A DNA stretch of 64,000 nucleotides, taken from the NCBI RefSeq assembly GCF_026341125.1, contig NZ_JAPEOR010000001.1, positions 1,674,001-1,738,000 on the forward strand, given 5' to 3'. The notes under the pieces were generated by a model. The model did no database searches. It had not been told where the DNA came from and saw nothing but the letters and a program-made list of their open reading frames with translations. This DNA comes from Streptomyces sp. NBC_01142 (GTDB taxonomy: Bacteria > Actinomycetota > Actinomycetes > Streptomycetales > Streptomycetaceae). A program made the translations under genes and the position numbers. Positions 1 to 8,258 of this stretch are shown piece after piece. Each line of letters opens with the position of its first letter. Within the stretch, counting starts at the first letter, position 1.

Positions 1-1992
1 CGGGACCGGCTGCCCGACGCGATCGGCCATGTCGCCGAGGCGCATCGCGCGCACCACCCCGACGCCGACCTCACCATCCTCCACAAGGCCTACGTCCTGG
101 CAGAGTCCTCCCACCGCGGACAGTCCCGCAAGAGCGGCGAGCCGTACATCACGCATCCGCTCGCCGTCACCCTGATCCTCGCCGAACTGGGCGCGGAAAC
201 GACCACGTTGACCGCCTCTCTCCTCCACGACACCGTCGAGGACACGGAGGTGACACTTGATCAGGTCCGGAGGGAGTTCGGCGCCGAGGTCTGTTATCTG
301 GTCGACGGCGTCACCAAGCTGGAGAAGGTCGACTACGGCGCGGCCGCCGAGCCCGAGACCTTCCGCAAAATGCTCGTCGCCACCGGCAACGACGTCCGGG
401 TGATGTCGATCAAACTCGCCGACCGGCTGCACAACATGCGCACCCTCGGCGTGATGCGGCCCGAGAAACAGGCCAGGATCGCCAAGGTCACCCGCGACGT
501 ACTCATTCCGCTCGCCGAACGGCTCGGCGTACAGGCGCTCAAGTCCGAACTGGAGGATCTGGTCTTCGCGATCCTGCACCCGGAGGAGTACGAGCGCACC
601 CGCGCGGTCATCGCAGAGAACGCCACCGCCTGCGACGCGCTCGCCGCCATCGCGGTGGACTTCAGGGCGGTCCTGCGGGATGCCGGCATCGCGGCCGAAG
701 TCCTCATCAGACCCCGGCATTTCGTCTCCGTGCACCGCGCCCGGCTCAAACGCGGCGAGCTGCGCGGCACGGACTTCGGAAGGCTGCTCGTGCTGGTCGG
801 CGAGGACGCCGACTGCTACGGCGTCCTCGGCGAACTGCACACCTGCTTCACCCCGGTGATCTCCGAGTTCAAGGACTTCATCGCGGCCCCCAAGTTCAAC
901 CTGTACCAGTCGTTGCACACCGCCGTCGCAGGACCGGACGGCGCCGTCGCCGAAGTCCTCATCCGTACACACCAGATGCACAAGGTCGCCGAGGCCGGAG
1001 TGATCGCGCTCGGCAATCCGTACGCACCCGTGATGCCCGTCACCACCGCCGAAGGGGCGGAACCGGCCGACGGCGAGCGCGAGGACCCGACGCGGCCCGG
1101 CTGGCTCTCCCGCCTCCTGGAGTGGCAGCAGTCCACCCCCGACCCCGACACCTTCTGGATCTCCCTGCGCGCGGATCTGGCGCAGGACCGTGAGATCACC
1201 GTCTTCCGCGCCGACGGCGGCGCCCTCGGGCTGCCGGCCGGCGCGAGCTGTGTGGACGCCGCGTACGCGCAGTACGGCGATCAGGCGCACACCTGCATCG
1301 GCGCCCGCGTCAACGGCCGTCTGGCGACGCTGAGTACGGTGCTGCGCGACGGCGACACGGTGCACCTGCTGCTCGCCCAGGACACCACGTCCGGACCCTC
1401 CCCGGACTGGCTCGACCATGCCCGTACCCCCGCCGCGCGCATCGCCATCGCCGGCTGGCTCGAGGCGCACCCGGAGGGCGCGAAAGTCCCCGCGGCCGCC
1501 CCCCGCAGACCCGCCCCGTTCACCGTCGGCCGCCCGGCCGCCGCCAACGCCGTTGTCGACCTGCCGGACGCGACCGTGCGGCTCGCGGGCTGCTGTACGC
1601 CGGTGCCGCCCGACGCTGTCACCGGTTTCGCGGTACGCGGCGGCGCCGTGACCGTCCACCGCGAGGGATGCCCCGCCGTTGACCGGATGAAGGCCCTGGA
1701 CCGCGAGCCCATCGCCGTGAGCTGGGGCGACGCCGCAGAGTGCCGGGTCTCCCTGGTCGCCGAGGCATTCGGCCGCCCGCGCCTGCTGGCCGACCTCACC
1801 GAGGCCATCGCCACTCAGGGGGCGGCCATCGTCTCGGCCACCGTCGAGCCGCCCAGCGAGCAGCGCGTACGGCACACGTACACCCTGCAACTCCCGGACG
1901 CCGCGGGTCTTCCCGCCCTGATGCGTGCCATGCGTGATGTGCCAGGGGTGTACGACGTGAGCCGCACCCAGCATCCGGCGGCCACCACCTGA
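1..1992 (+). CDS. rshA: RelA/SpoT homologue, bifunctional-type (p)ppGpp synthetase/hydrolase (5' end outside window)
   Basis: This makes or degrades the alarmone (p)ppGpp. The reading frame is open from base 1, so the N-terminus is missing; 663 residues are visible. The HD hydrolase domain (about residues 25-190) has HRGQ, HPLAV, LLHDTVEDT and KLADRLHNMRT, so the metal-binding hydrolase residues look intact. The synthetase domain (about 230-345) is divergent: RPRHFVSVHR replaces the usual RxKHxYSIxxK, and EVLIRT replaces E-x-Q-IRT, although FKDFIAAPKFNLYQSLHT is kept. A TGS domain (about 395-455) and a C-terminal ACT-like domain follow. Placement before the M1 peptidase and hflX matches S. 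coelicolor rshA, the second RSH protein beside RelA; that identity is from memory of gene order. Hydrolase-dominant activity is inference. Confidence 0.85.
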   Translation, partial: RDRLPDAIGHVAEAHRAHHPDADLTILHKAYVLAESSHRGQSRKSGEPYITHPLAVTLILAELGAETTTLTASLLHDTVEDTEVTLDQVRREFGAEVCYLVDGVTKLEKVDYGAAAEPETFRKMLVATGNDVRVMSIKLADRLHNMRTLGVMRPEKQARIAKVTRDVLIPLAERLGVQALKSELEDLVFAILHPEEYERTRAVIAENATACDALAAIAVDFRAVLRDAGIAAEVLIRPRHFVSVHRARLKRGELRGTDFGRLLVLVGEDADCYGVLGELHTCFTPVISEFKDFIAAPKFNLYQSLHTAVAGPDGAVAEVLIRTHQMHKVAEAGVIALGNPYAPVMPVTTAEGAEPADGEREDPTRPGWLSRLLEWQQSTPDPDTFWISLRADLAQDREITVFRADGGALGLPAGASCVDAAYAQYGDQAHTCIGARVNGRLATLSTVLRDGDTVHLLLAQDTTSGPSPDWLDHARTPAARIAIAGWLEAHPEGAKVPAAAPRRPAPFTVGRPAAANAVVDLPDATVRLAGCCTPVPPDAVTGFAVRGGAVTVHREGCPAVDRMKALDREPIAVSWGDAAECRVSLVAEAFGRPRLLADLTEAIATQGAAIVSATVEPPSEQRVRHTYTLQLPDAAGLPALMRAMRDVPGVYDVSRTQHPAATT

Positions 1993-2058
1993 CCTCGTTC
2001 GGGTGGTGCGGGCGCGCGGCATCACGGCCCGCGCCGGGCGCGCTGATAGCCGTAGTGC

Positions 2059-3522
2059 ATGCTCCACACCTCTCGGCGCCGCTTGCGTGCCGCCCTGCTG
2101 GCCGCCGCCTCGGCCACCCTCGTTGCCGCGGTCCTTCCCCCGCCCACACCGCTCGGCATCGGCGATGCCCTCTTCCCTCAGCTGGGCAATCCCGGCTACG
2201 ACGTCCTCGCGTACGACATCGGCTTCACCTACCGCGGCAGCAACAGCAAGCCGCTGGACGCCGTCACAAGGATCGACGCACAGGCGACGCGGCGGCTGGA
2301 CCGCGTCAATCTCGACTTCGCGCACGGCACTGTCCGTACGGTCGAGGTGAACGGCAGGCCCGCCGAGTTCGCGACCGCCGGAGAGGACCTGGTCATCGAC
2401 CCGGCCGACGCCGTCCCGCAGAGCTCACGGATGCAGATCACGGTCACGCACACCAGTGACCCGACAGGCCGACCGAGCACAGGGGGATGGGTCCGTACCG
2501 GCGACGGACTGGTGATGGCGAACCAGGCCGACGCCGCGCACCGGGTATTCCCGTCCAACGACCACCCGGCCGACAAGGCGTACTTCACCTTCCGTGTCAC
2601 CGCGCCCAAGGACTTGACGGTGGTGGCCAACGGGGTGCGGGTGGCGAAGGCCGCGGCCGGCACCGCCGCCACCTGGACCTACCGGACCGCCCACCCCATG
2701 GCCACCGAGCTGGCCCAGGTGTCGATCGGCCGCTCGGCCGTCATCAACCGCCAGGGACCGCACGGCCTGCCCCTACGCGATGTGGTGCCCGCCGCGGACC
2801 GCACGAAGCTCGAACCCTGGCTGAAGAGAACGCCCGGCCACCTGGAGTGGATGGAGCAGAAGGTCGGCCCCTATCCCTTCGAGACGTACGGAGTGCTGAT
2901 CGCCGACGCCGAGACCGGCTACGAGCTGGAGACACAGACGCTCTCGCTCTTCGAGCGCGGGCTGTTCGCGAACGACGCCTACCCGGAGTGGTACATCGAC
3001 TCGGTCATGGTGCACGAGCTCGCACACCACTGGTTCGGTAACAGCGTCACCCACCGCACCTGGTCGGATCTGTGGCTGAACGAAGGGCATGCCAGCTGGT
3101 ACGAGGCGGTGTACGCGGAGGAGAAGGCGCAGCAGTCGCTGGAGGAGCGGATGCGTGCCGCGTACAGGCAGTCCGACCGGTGGCGGGCGGCGGGCGGACC
3201 GCCGGCGGCTCCTGCCCCGCCGGAGCAGGGCCAGAAGATCAGCCTCTTCCGGCCGGTGTTGTACGACGGCAGCTCGCTGGTTCTGTACGCGCTGCGACAG
3301 GAGATCGGAAAGAGCGCCTTCGAGCGGCTGGAGCGACAGTGGGTGCACCTGCACGCGGACGGGACGGCGAGCACCCAGGACTTCACCTCGCTCGCGGCGC
3401 GAATCGCGGGGCGTGACCTGACGGCGTTCTTCAAGGGATGGCTGTACGGGCAGCGGACACCGGCAATGCCCGGGCACCCCGAGTGGCGCAGGGCGGCTCC
3501 CACGGCCTCCACAGCCCCCTGA
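2059..3522 (+). CDS. Secreted M1 family zinc metallopeptidase
   Basis: Aminopeptidase-N-like protein of 487 residues. The N-terminus has an Arg-rich n-region and a hydrophobic stretch (about residues 8-27), consistent with a secretory signal peptide. The gluzincin signature HELAHHWFGNS lies near residue 320, with the third zinc ligand in LWLNEGHASW 18 residues later. ETGYELETQT just before is the position of the GAMEN-like substrate loop. At under 500 residues it is a short M1 enzyme without the long C-terminal helical domain of PepN. No good ribosome binding site precedes the ATG. It starts 66 bp after the RSH gene in the same direction. Substrate unknown. Confidence 0.85.
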   Translation: MLHTSRRRLRAALLAAASATLVAAVLPPPTPLGIGDALFPQLGNPGYDVLAYDIGFTYRGSNSKPLDAVTRIDAQATRRLDRVNLDFAHGTVRTVEVNGRPAEFATAGEDLVIDPADAVPQSSRMQITVTHTSDPTGRPSTGGWVRTGDGLVMANQADAAHRVFPSNDHPADKAYFTFRVTAPKDLTVVANGVRVAKAAAGTAATWTYRTAHPMATELAQVSIGRSAVINRQGPHGLPLRDVVPAADRTKLEPWLKRTPGHLEWMEQKVGPYPFETYGVLIADAETGYELETQTLSLFERGLFANDAYPEWYIDSVMVHELAHHWFGNSVTHRTWSDLWLNEGHASWYEAVYAEEKAQQSLEERMRAAYRQSDRWRAAGGPPAAPAPPEQGQKISLFRPVLYDGSSLVLYALRQEIGKSAFERLERQWVHLHADGTASTQDFTSLAARIAGRDLTAFFKGWLYGQRTPAMPGHPEWRRAAPTASTAP

Positions 3523-3599
3523 AACTGGGATGACGGCCCCAGCAGGGCCGTGCGACCATCAAGGGGTCGGCGACGCGGCCGGCGCCGGTGTCCCTCTCG

Positions 3600-3625
3600 G
3601 GAATCATCCGGTTCCATTACGCGTT
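3600..3625 (+). promoter_or_regulatory. Candidate sigma-R promoter of hflX
   Basis: GGAAT at 3600-3604, an 18-base spacer and GTT at 3623-3625 match the Streptomyces sigma-R (thiol-oxidative stress) consensus GGAAT-N18-GTT exactly. It would place transcription start roughly 60 bases before the hflX ATG at 3691. Use of the promoter is inferred from sequence only. Confidence 0.62.
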
Positions 3626-3690
3626 GTGACTGGCGTACCGGATTTTCTCCGGCATTTTCTCATCGAGTTTCCCATCGACGTAAGGATCCA

Positions 3691-5181
3691 ATGACCTCCT
3701 CTTCATCCCCTTCCCAGGACGAGCAGAGCTTCGCGGAGACGCGCACCGAGAGCCTTCGGGCCGATGCCCTGATGGAAGAGGACGTCGCCTGGAGCCACGA
3801 GATCGACGGAGAGCGGGACGGCGACCAGCTCGACCGCTCCGAGCGCGCCGCACTGCGGCGGGTGGCGGGTCTCTCCACCGAGCTCGAGGACGTCACCGAG
3901 GTCGAGTACCGCCAGCTGCGCCTGGAGCGTGTGGTGCTGGTCGGTGTATGGACCTCGGGGACAATGCAGGACGCGGAAAATTCCCTCGCAGAGCTTGCGG
4001 CGCTTGCCGAGACGGCCGGCGCGCTGGTGCTCGACGGCGTCTTCCAGCGTCGTGACAAGCCCGATTCCGCCACCTATATCGGCTCCGGCAAGGCGCAGGA
4101 GCTGCGTGACATCGTGCTCGAAACCGGGGCCGACACCGTCGTCTGCGACGGTGAGCTCAGCCCCGGCCAGCTGATCCATCTCGAGGACGTCGTCAAGGTC
4201 AAGGTCGTCGACCGCACGGCCCTGATCCTCGACATCTTCGCCCAGCACGCCAAGTCCCGAGAGGGCAAGGCACAGGTCGCCCTGGCACAGATGCAGTACA
4301 TGCTGCCGAGGCTGCGCGGCTGGGGTCAGTCGCTGTCCCGGCAGATGGGCGGCGGCGGCGGTGGCGGCATGGCCACGCGTGGTCCCGGTGAGACCAAGAT
4401 CGAGACGGACCGGCGCCGGATCCGCGAGAAGATGGCGAAGATGCGCCGGGAGATCGCGGAGATGAAGACCGGCCGCGAGATCAAGCGGCAGGAACGCCGG
4501 CGCAACAAGGTGCCCTCGGTCGCGATCGCCGGCTATACCAACGCCGGAAAGTCCTCACTGCTCAACCGCCTCACGGGCGCCGGCGTCCTGGTGGAGAACT
4601 CACTGTTCGCCACCCTGGATCCCACCGTCCGCAGGGCCGAAACGCCCAGTGGCCGGCTCTACACCCTCGCCGACACCGTCGGGTTCGTACGGCATCTGCC
4701 GCACCACCTCGTCGAGGCGTTTCGCTCCACGATGGAGGAGGTCGGCGACTCCGACCTGATCCTGCATGTGGTGGACGGATCGCACCCGGCGCCGGAGGAG
4801 CAGCTGGCCGCCGTGCGCGAGGTGATCCGCGATGTGGGCGCCCTGGACGTGCCCGAGATCGTGGTGATCAACAAGGCGGACGCGGCCGATCCGCTCGTCC
4901 TGCAGCGACTGCTGCGCCTCGAGCGGCACGCGATCGCGGTGTCGGCGCGGACCGGCAGGGGGATCGACGAGCTGCTCGCGCTGATCGATGCCGAACTGCC
5001 GCGGCCGAAGGTCGAGATCGAGGCGCTTGTGCCGTACACCCAGGGCGGTCTGGTCTCCCGGGTGCACGCCGAGGGCGAGGTGATCTCCGAGGAGCACACC
5101 ACGGAGGGCACGCTGCTCAAGGCACGGGTGCATGAGGAGCTGGCCTCGGCGCTGGCTCCGTATGTACTGGTGGCCAGCTGA
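3691..5181 (+). CDS. hflX: GTPase HflX, ribosome-splitting rescue factor
   Basis: HflX is a conserved GTPase that binds and splits stalled 70S ribosomes under stress. The 496-residue protein has the N-terminal HflX domain (SATYIGSGKAQEL region, then DRTALILDIFAQHA), a glycine-rich linker (GGGGGGGMATRGPGETKIE) and a coiled basic segment. The G domain follows, with GYTNAGKSSLLN (G1), DTVGFVRHLP (G3) and NKAD (G4). The ATG at 3691 is preferred over upstream in-frame starts because AAGGA precedes it by a few bases and the extra upstream residues do not look like protein. The acidic first 80 residues are typical of actinobacterial HflX. A strong hairpin follows the stop. Confidence 0.95.
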   Translation: MTSSSSPSQDEQSFAETRTESLRADALMEEDVAWSHEIDGERDGDQLDRSERAALRRVAGLSTELEDVTEVEYRQLRLERVVLVGVWTSGTMQDAENSLAELAALAETAGALVLDGVFQRRDKPDSATYIGSGKAQELRDIVLETGADTVVCDGELSPGQLIHLEDVVKVKVVDRTALILDIFAQHAKSREGKAQVALAQMQYMLPRLRGWGQSLSRQMGGGGGGGMATRGPGETKIETDRRRIREKMAKMRREIAEMKTGREIKRQERRRNKVPSVAIAGYTNAGKSSLLNRLTGAGVLVENSLFATLDPTVRRAETPSGRLYTLADTVGFVRHLPHHLVEAFRSTMEEVGDSDLILHVVDGSHPAPEEQLAAVREVIRDVGALDVPEIVVINKADAADPLVLQRLLRLERHAIAVSARTGRGIDELLALIDAELPRPKVEIEALVPYTQGGLVSRVHAEGEVISEEHTTEGTLLKARVHEELASALAPYVLVAS

Positions 5182-5207
5182 CCACCGGTCGCTGAACCGA
5201 ACACGGC

Positions 5208-5246
5208 GGAAGGCCCGCCCCCTCATCGAGAAGGGGCGGGCCTTCC
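5208..5246. terminator. Bidirectional hairpin terminator between hflX and protease A
   Basis: A GC-rich inverted repeat with arms GGAAGGCCCGCCCC and GGGGCGGGCCTTCC around an 11-base loop. It lies between the convergent stops of hflX and the next gene, so it can serve both. Confidence 0.8.
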
Positions 5247-5277
5247 GGCTGCGCGACGTCCCACGGGTCCAACAGGC

Positions 5278-6462
5278 TCAGCGGCCTGCGAACTTGTCGC
5301 TCATCATCGTGTAGATCTGCTGGGCGCCCGCGTCCAGGCGCGGACCCGCCAGCCAGCCCGAGGTGACCGGGCCGATGGAGGTGTTGGAGACCAGCGCCAG
5401 CTTGCCGTCCGGCTGCTCGGCGAACCAGCCGCCACCGGAGGAACCGCCGGTCATCGTGCAGCCGATGCGCCACATCGTCGGCGTACCGGGAGCGATCGAC
5501 AGACGGCCGGGACGGTCGACGCACTTGTGCATGATCGCACCGTCGTACGGCGGGGCAGCCGGGTAGCCCCAGGCACCCATCGCGCTGATGTCCTTCGCCT
5601 CGGGAGCATCGAACTTGACGTCGAGGGCGACGCCCACCGTCTCCTCCAGAGACTTGGTGCCCTTCTCCGGCTTCACATGCATCACGGCATAGTCGTACGG
5701 AGCGCCCGTGCCGCCCGTCGGACCTCCCTGGCTGATCCACTCACCGGAGGTCGAGACCCAGTCGGCCCAGTAGAGGCCGTACGGAGCGACCTCCTGCGGC
5801 TGCGCGGTCTCCAGCGCAGCGGGGGACTTGCCCGTGTCGTTGTAGGCGGGGACGAAGGCGATGTTGCGGTACCAGCCGCCCGCCTTACCCGCGTGGACGC
5901 AGTGGCCCGCGGTCCACACCATGTTGGACTTGCCTGGGTTCTTGGGGTCCTTGATGACGGTGGCGGAGCAGACCATCGAGCCCTCGGGGGCGTCGAAGAA
6001 GACCTTTCCGACCGGCGCCGCGTTCTGGTGGTACGGCTTCTTCTCCGCCACGGCCTGGACCGGGCGGGGCTCCGGGTCGGTGACGTCCTGGTCGCCCGAG
6101 ATGTCGCCGGCCGCGAGCGTCTTCGTCGGAGCCTTGGCCGTCGTCATCCGCTTCGGCTTCCACAGGCCGTCGATCACCGGGTTGACGAAGTCCTTGGCCT
6201 CACGCAGCCATTTGTCCTTGTCCCAGTTCTTCCACTCGCCGTTCTTCCACTTCTCCGGGTCGACACCGTGCTCCTTGAGCTTGTCGGCCAGATCGGCGGG
6301 AAGGCCGGCGCCACCGTTGTCCGCACCGCCGTTGTCCGCGGCAGGACTGGAAGAGGCGGCGTCGGCAGCCGCCTTGTCGTCGCTCGGGCCACAGGCCGTC
6401 GCCGTCAGCGCGAGGGCCGCGGCGACGCCGGTGGCAGCCAGCAACGGACGTATGGAACGCAT
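5278..6462 (-). CDS. Secreted trypsin-fold serine protease lipoprotein (paralogue A)
   Basis: 394 residues. The start at 6462 is chosen because AGGGGGAA lies just upstream and a clear lipoprotein-like signal follows (hydrophobic run ending TATAC, cysteine near residue 23). A charged linker with WKNGEWKNWDKDKW comes next. The peptidase domain (about 140-394) has MVWTAGHC (His), PYDYAVMHV (probable Asp) and TGGSSGGGW (nucleophilic Ser), the V8/trypsin-fold arrangement. Extra cysteines near the active site probably pair. It is followed downstream by a close paralogue transcribed in the same direction. Substrate unknown; attachment to the membrane is inferred from the lipobox, which has Ala rather than Leu at -3. 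Confidence 0.85.
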   Translation of the reverse strand: MRSIRPLLAATGVAAALALTATACGPSDDKAAADAASSSPAADNGGADNGGAGLPADLADKLKEHGVDPEKWKNGEWKNWDKDKWLREAKDFVNPVIDGLWKPKRMTTAKAPTKTLAAGDISGDQDVTDPEPRPVQAVAEKKPYHQNAAPVGKVFFDAPEGSMVCSATVIKDPKNPGKSNMVWTAGHCVHAGKAGGWYRNIAFVPAYNDTGKSPAALETAQPQEVAPYGLYWADWVSTSGEWISQGGPTGGTGAPYDYAVMHVKPEKGTKSLEETVGVALDVKFDAPEAKDISAMGAWGYPAAPPYDGAIMHKCVDRPGRLSIAPGTPTMWRIGCTMTGGSSGGGWFAEQPDGKLALVSNTSIGPVTSGWLAGPRLDAGAQQIYTMMSDKFAGR

Positions 6463-6720
6463 GGAAACGATTCCCCCTGAAGTGCTGTGGATATGTGCCA
6501 TGAACCGTCGTGCATCAGCGTGATGCCATACGCGTGAGGGCCATGAGCGCGATCTGCAGTGCGACCTGCACGGTGCAACTGCGGCGCAATTTGCCATGAG
6601 CGTGTCACGCGAAAGGGTGGCCTTCCGGGGCCGCCCCTTGCTGCGGCACCACTCTATGCGGGGCGCGGAGCTGTGCAGTTGAGAAGGGCTCTACCTGCAC
6701 GGAGTCTCCACGAGGAAGGC
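6463..6720. other. Intergenic region upstream of protease A
   Basis: This holds the leader and promoter region of protease A, with a CTGCAC-rich stretch around 6553-6590. I see no convincing gene, promoter match or operator. Confidence 0.4.
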
Positions 6721-6758
6721 GACAGGGGCCCTCGGCCGACCGGCCGCAGGCCCCTGTC
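6721..6758 (-). terminator. Terminator downstream of protease B
   Basis: Inverted repeat with arms GACAGGGGCC (6721-6730) and GGCCCCTGTC (6749-6758), a few bases past the protease B stop. Confidence 0.7.
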
Positions 6759-6780
6759 CTTCCATCGGTGCGTGCTGTGA

Positions 6781-7956
6781 CTACTGGCCCGCGAACTTCT
6801 TGCTGACCGCGTTGTAGACGCCCTTGGCCTCGTCGCCCAGACGCGGGCCGGCCAGCCAGCCGGCCGTCACCGGGCCGATGGAGGTGTTGGACACCAGGGC
6901 GGGCTTGCCGTCCTGGCCCTTGGCCACCCAGCCGCCGCCGGAGGAACCGCCGGTCATGGTGCAGCCGATGCGGTACATCGTCGGGTCACTGGCCTTGAGG
7001 GACAGCCGGCCCGGCTTGTCGGCGCACTGGAAGAGCTTCTGGCCGTCGAACGGCGGCGCCGCCGGGTAGCCGGTGGCGGTCATGTTGCCGATCTTCGGCA
7101 CGGCCGGGGCGCTGAAGTCCACCGGAAGCGCCGAACCGACCGTCTCCTCGAGCGACTTGCCGGTCCCGCCCTTCTCGGGGGTCACGTGGATCACGGCGAA
7201 GTCGAAGGGAGCGCCCTGGCCGCCGGTCGCGGCACCCTGGGAGATCCACTGCTCGGAGGTCTGCGCCCAGTCGCCCCACCACACGCCGTACGGAGCGACC
7301 TGCTCCTTGGGCGCCTTCTCCAGCTCGGGGACGGACAGGGCGCTGTTGTTGTACGACGGCACGAAGGCGATGTTGCGGTACCAGCCGCCGCTCTTGCCGG
7401 CGTGCACACAGTGGCCCGCGGTCCACACCATGTTGGACTTGCCGGGGTTGGCCGGGTCCTTCACCACGGTCGCGGAGCAGACCATCGAACCCTGCGGGCC
7501 GTCGAAGAAGACCTTGCCGGCCTCGGCGGCGCTGGAGTGGTACGGAGCGTTCACGGCCTGCGCGTCGACGGGCGCGGGCGTCGGGTCGGTGACACCCTCG
7601 TCGCCCGAGATGTCGTTGTCGACAGGCTTCTCGGGGGGCTGCTCGGCCTCGCGCATCCGGTCCGGGTCCCAGAGGTCCTCGATGATCGGGTTGACGAAGT
7701 CCTTCGCCTCACGCAGCCACTTGTCCCTGTCCCAGTTCTTCCACTCGCCGTCCTTCCACTTGTCCAGGTCGATCCCGCGCTCCTTGAGCCGGTCCTTGAG
7801 ATCGTCCGGGATGGTGATTTTGCCGTCGGTGGACTGGCTGGCGGGCGCGCTCGGCTTGTCACCCGCGTTGTCCTCGCTCGGACCGCAGGCGGTGGCAGCC
7901 AGCGCGAGCACGGCGGCGATGGAGGCCGCTGCCAGCGTCGGGCGAATGGGTCGCAT
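6781..7956 (-). CDS. Secreted trypsin-fold serine protease lipoprotein (paralogue B)
   Basis: 391-residue paralogue of the neighbouring protease, alike along its whole length: lipoprotein-like signal ending LAATAC, the linker motif DGEWKNWDRDKWLREAKDFV, TAGHC for the catalytic His, FDFAVIHV for the probable Asp and TGGSSGGGW for the Ser. The start at 7956 is supported by AGGGGGAT upstream and by alignment with paralogue A; longer in-frame starts add no signal-like sequence. The tandem pair suggests duplication followed by divergence mainly in the linker. Each has its own terminator, so they are probably separate transcripts. Confidence 0.85.
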   Translation of the reverse strand: MRPIRPTLAAASIAAVLALAATACGPSEDNAGDKPSAPASQSTDGKITIPDDLKDRLKERGIDLDKWKDGEWKNWDRDKWLREAKDFVNPIIEDLWDPDRMREAEQPPEKPVDNDISGDEGVTDPTPAPVDAQAVNAPYHSSAAEAGKVFFDGPQGSMVCSATVVKDPANPGKSNMVWTAGHCVHAGKSGGWYRNIAFVPSYNNSALSVPELEKAPKEQVAPYGVWWGDWAQTSEQWISQGAATGGQGAPFDFAVIHVTPEKGGTGKSLEETVGSALPVDFSAPAVPKIGNMTATGYPAAPPFDGQKLFQCADKPGRLSLKASDPTMYRIGCTMTGGSSGGGWVAKGQDGKPALVSNTSIGPVTAGWLAGPRLGDEAKGVYNAVSKKFAGQ

Positions 7957-8258
7957 GTCGTGATCCCCCTGGGACTTCAGTGCTTCGGAACCGTCGGAAC
8001 TGCAGTACTCGTTACTCACCCCGGCCGTGGCGCTCGGAGCCGGGTGCGGCCCCCACTATGCCGGTGCCGATGGGGACGGCGCGCAGCAGGTCCGCGGTTC
8101 CGATGGCCGCAAGGATCTTCCGACTGCCCGTGATCCCCGGCTCCCGGCGTCGTTGGTACGTACGGGGGACACGCGGTCAGCCTTCAGCCCTGGCTGGTGG
8201 CGATACGAGCGCTGTGCCGATGTGAAACGCAACTGTTACAGCTGGAGGACCAACAGCC
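7957..8258. other. Divergent intergenic region before the siderophore operon
   Basis: This 302-base region must contain the promoters of protease B (left) and of the siderophore operon (right). I looked for the 19-bp DmdR/IdeR iron box (TTAGGTTAG-type dyad) and found no convincing match. Nothing else is recognisable. Confidence 0.4.

Noticed and set aside
7957..8258. Iron box of the siderophore operon
   Set aside because: Weak similarity around GGTCAGCCTTCAGCC does not form the required 19-base dyad.
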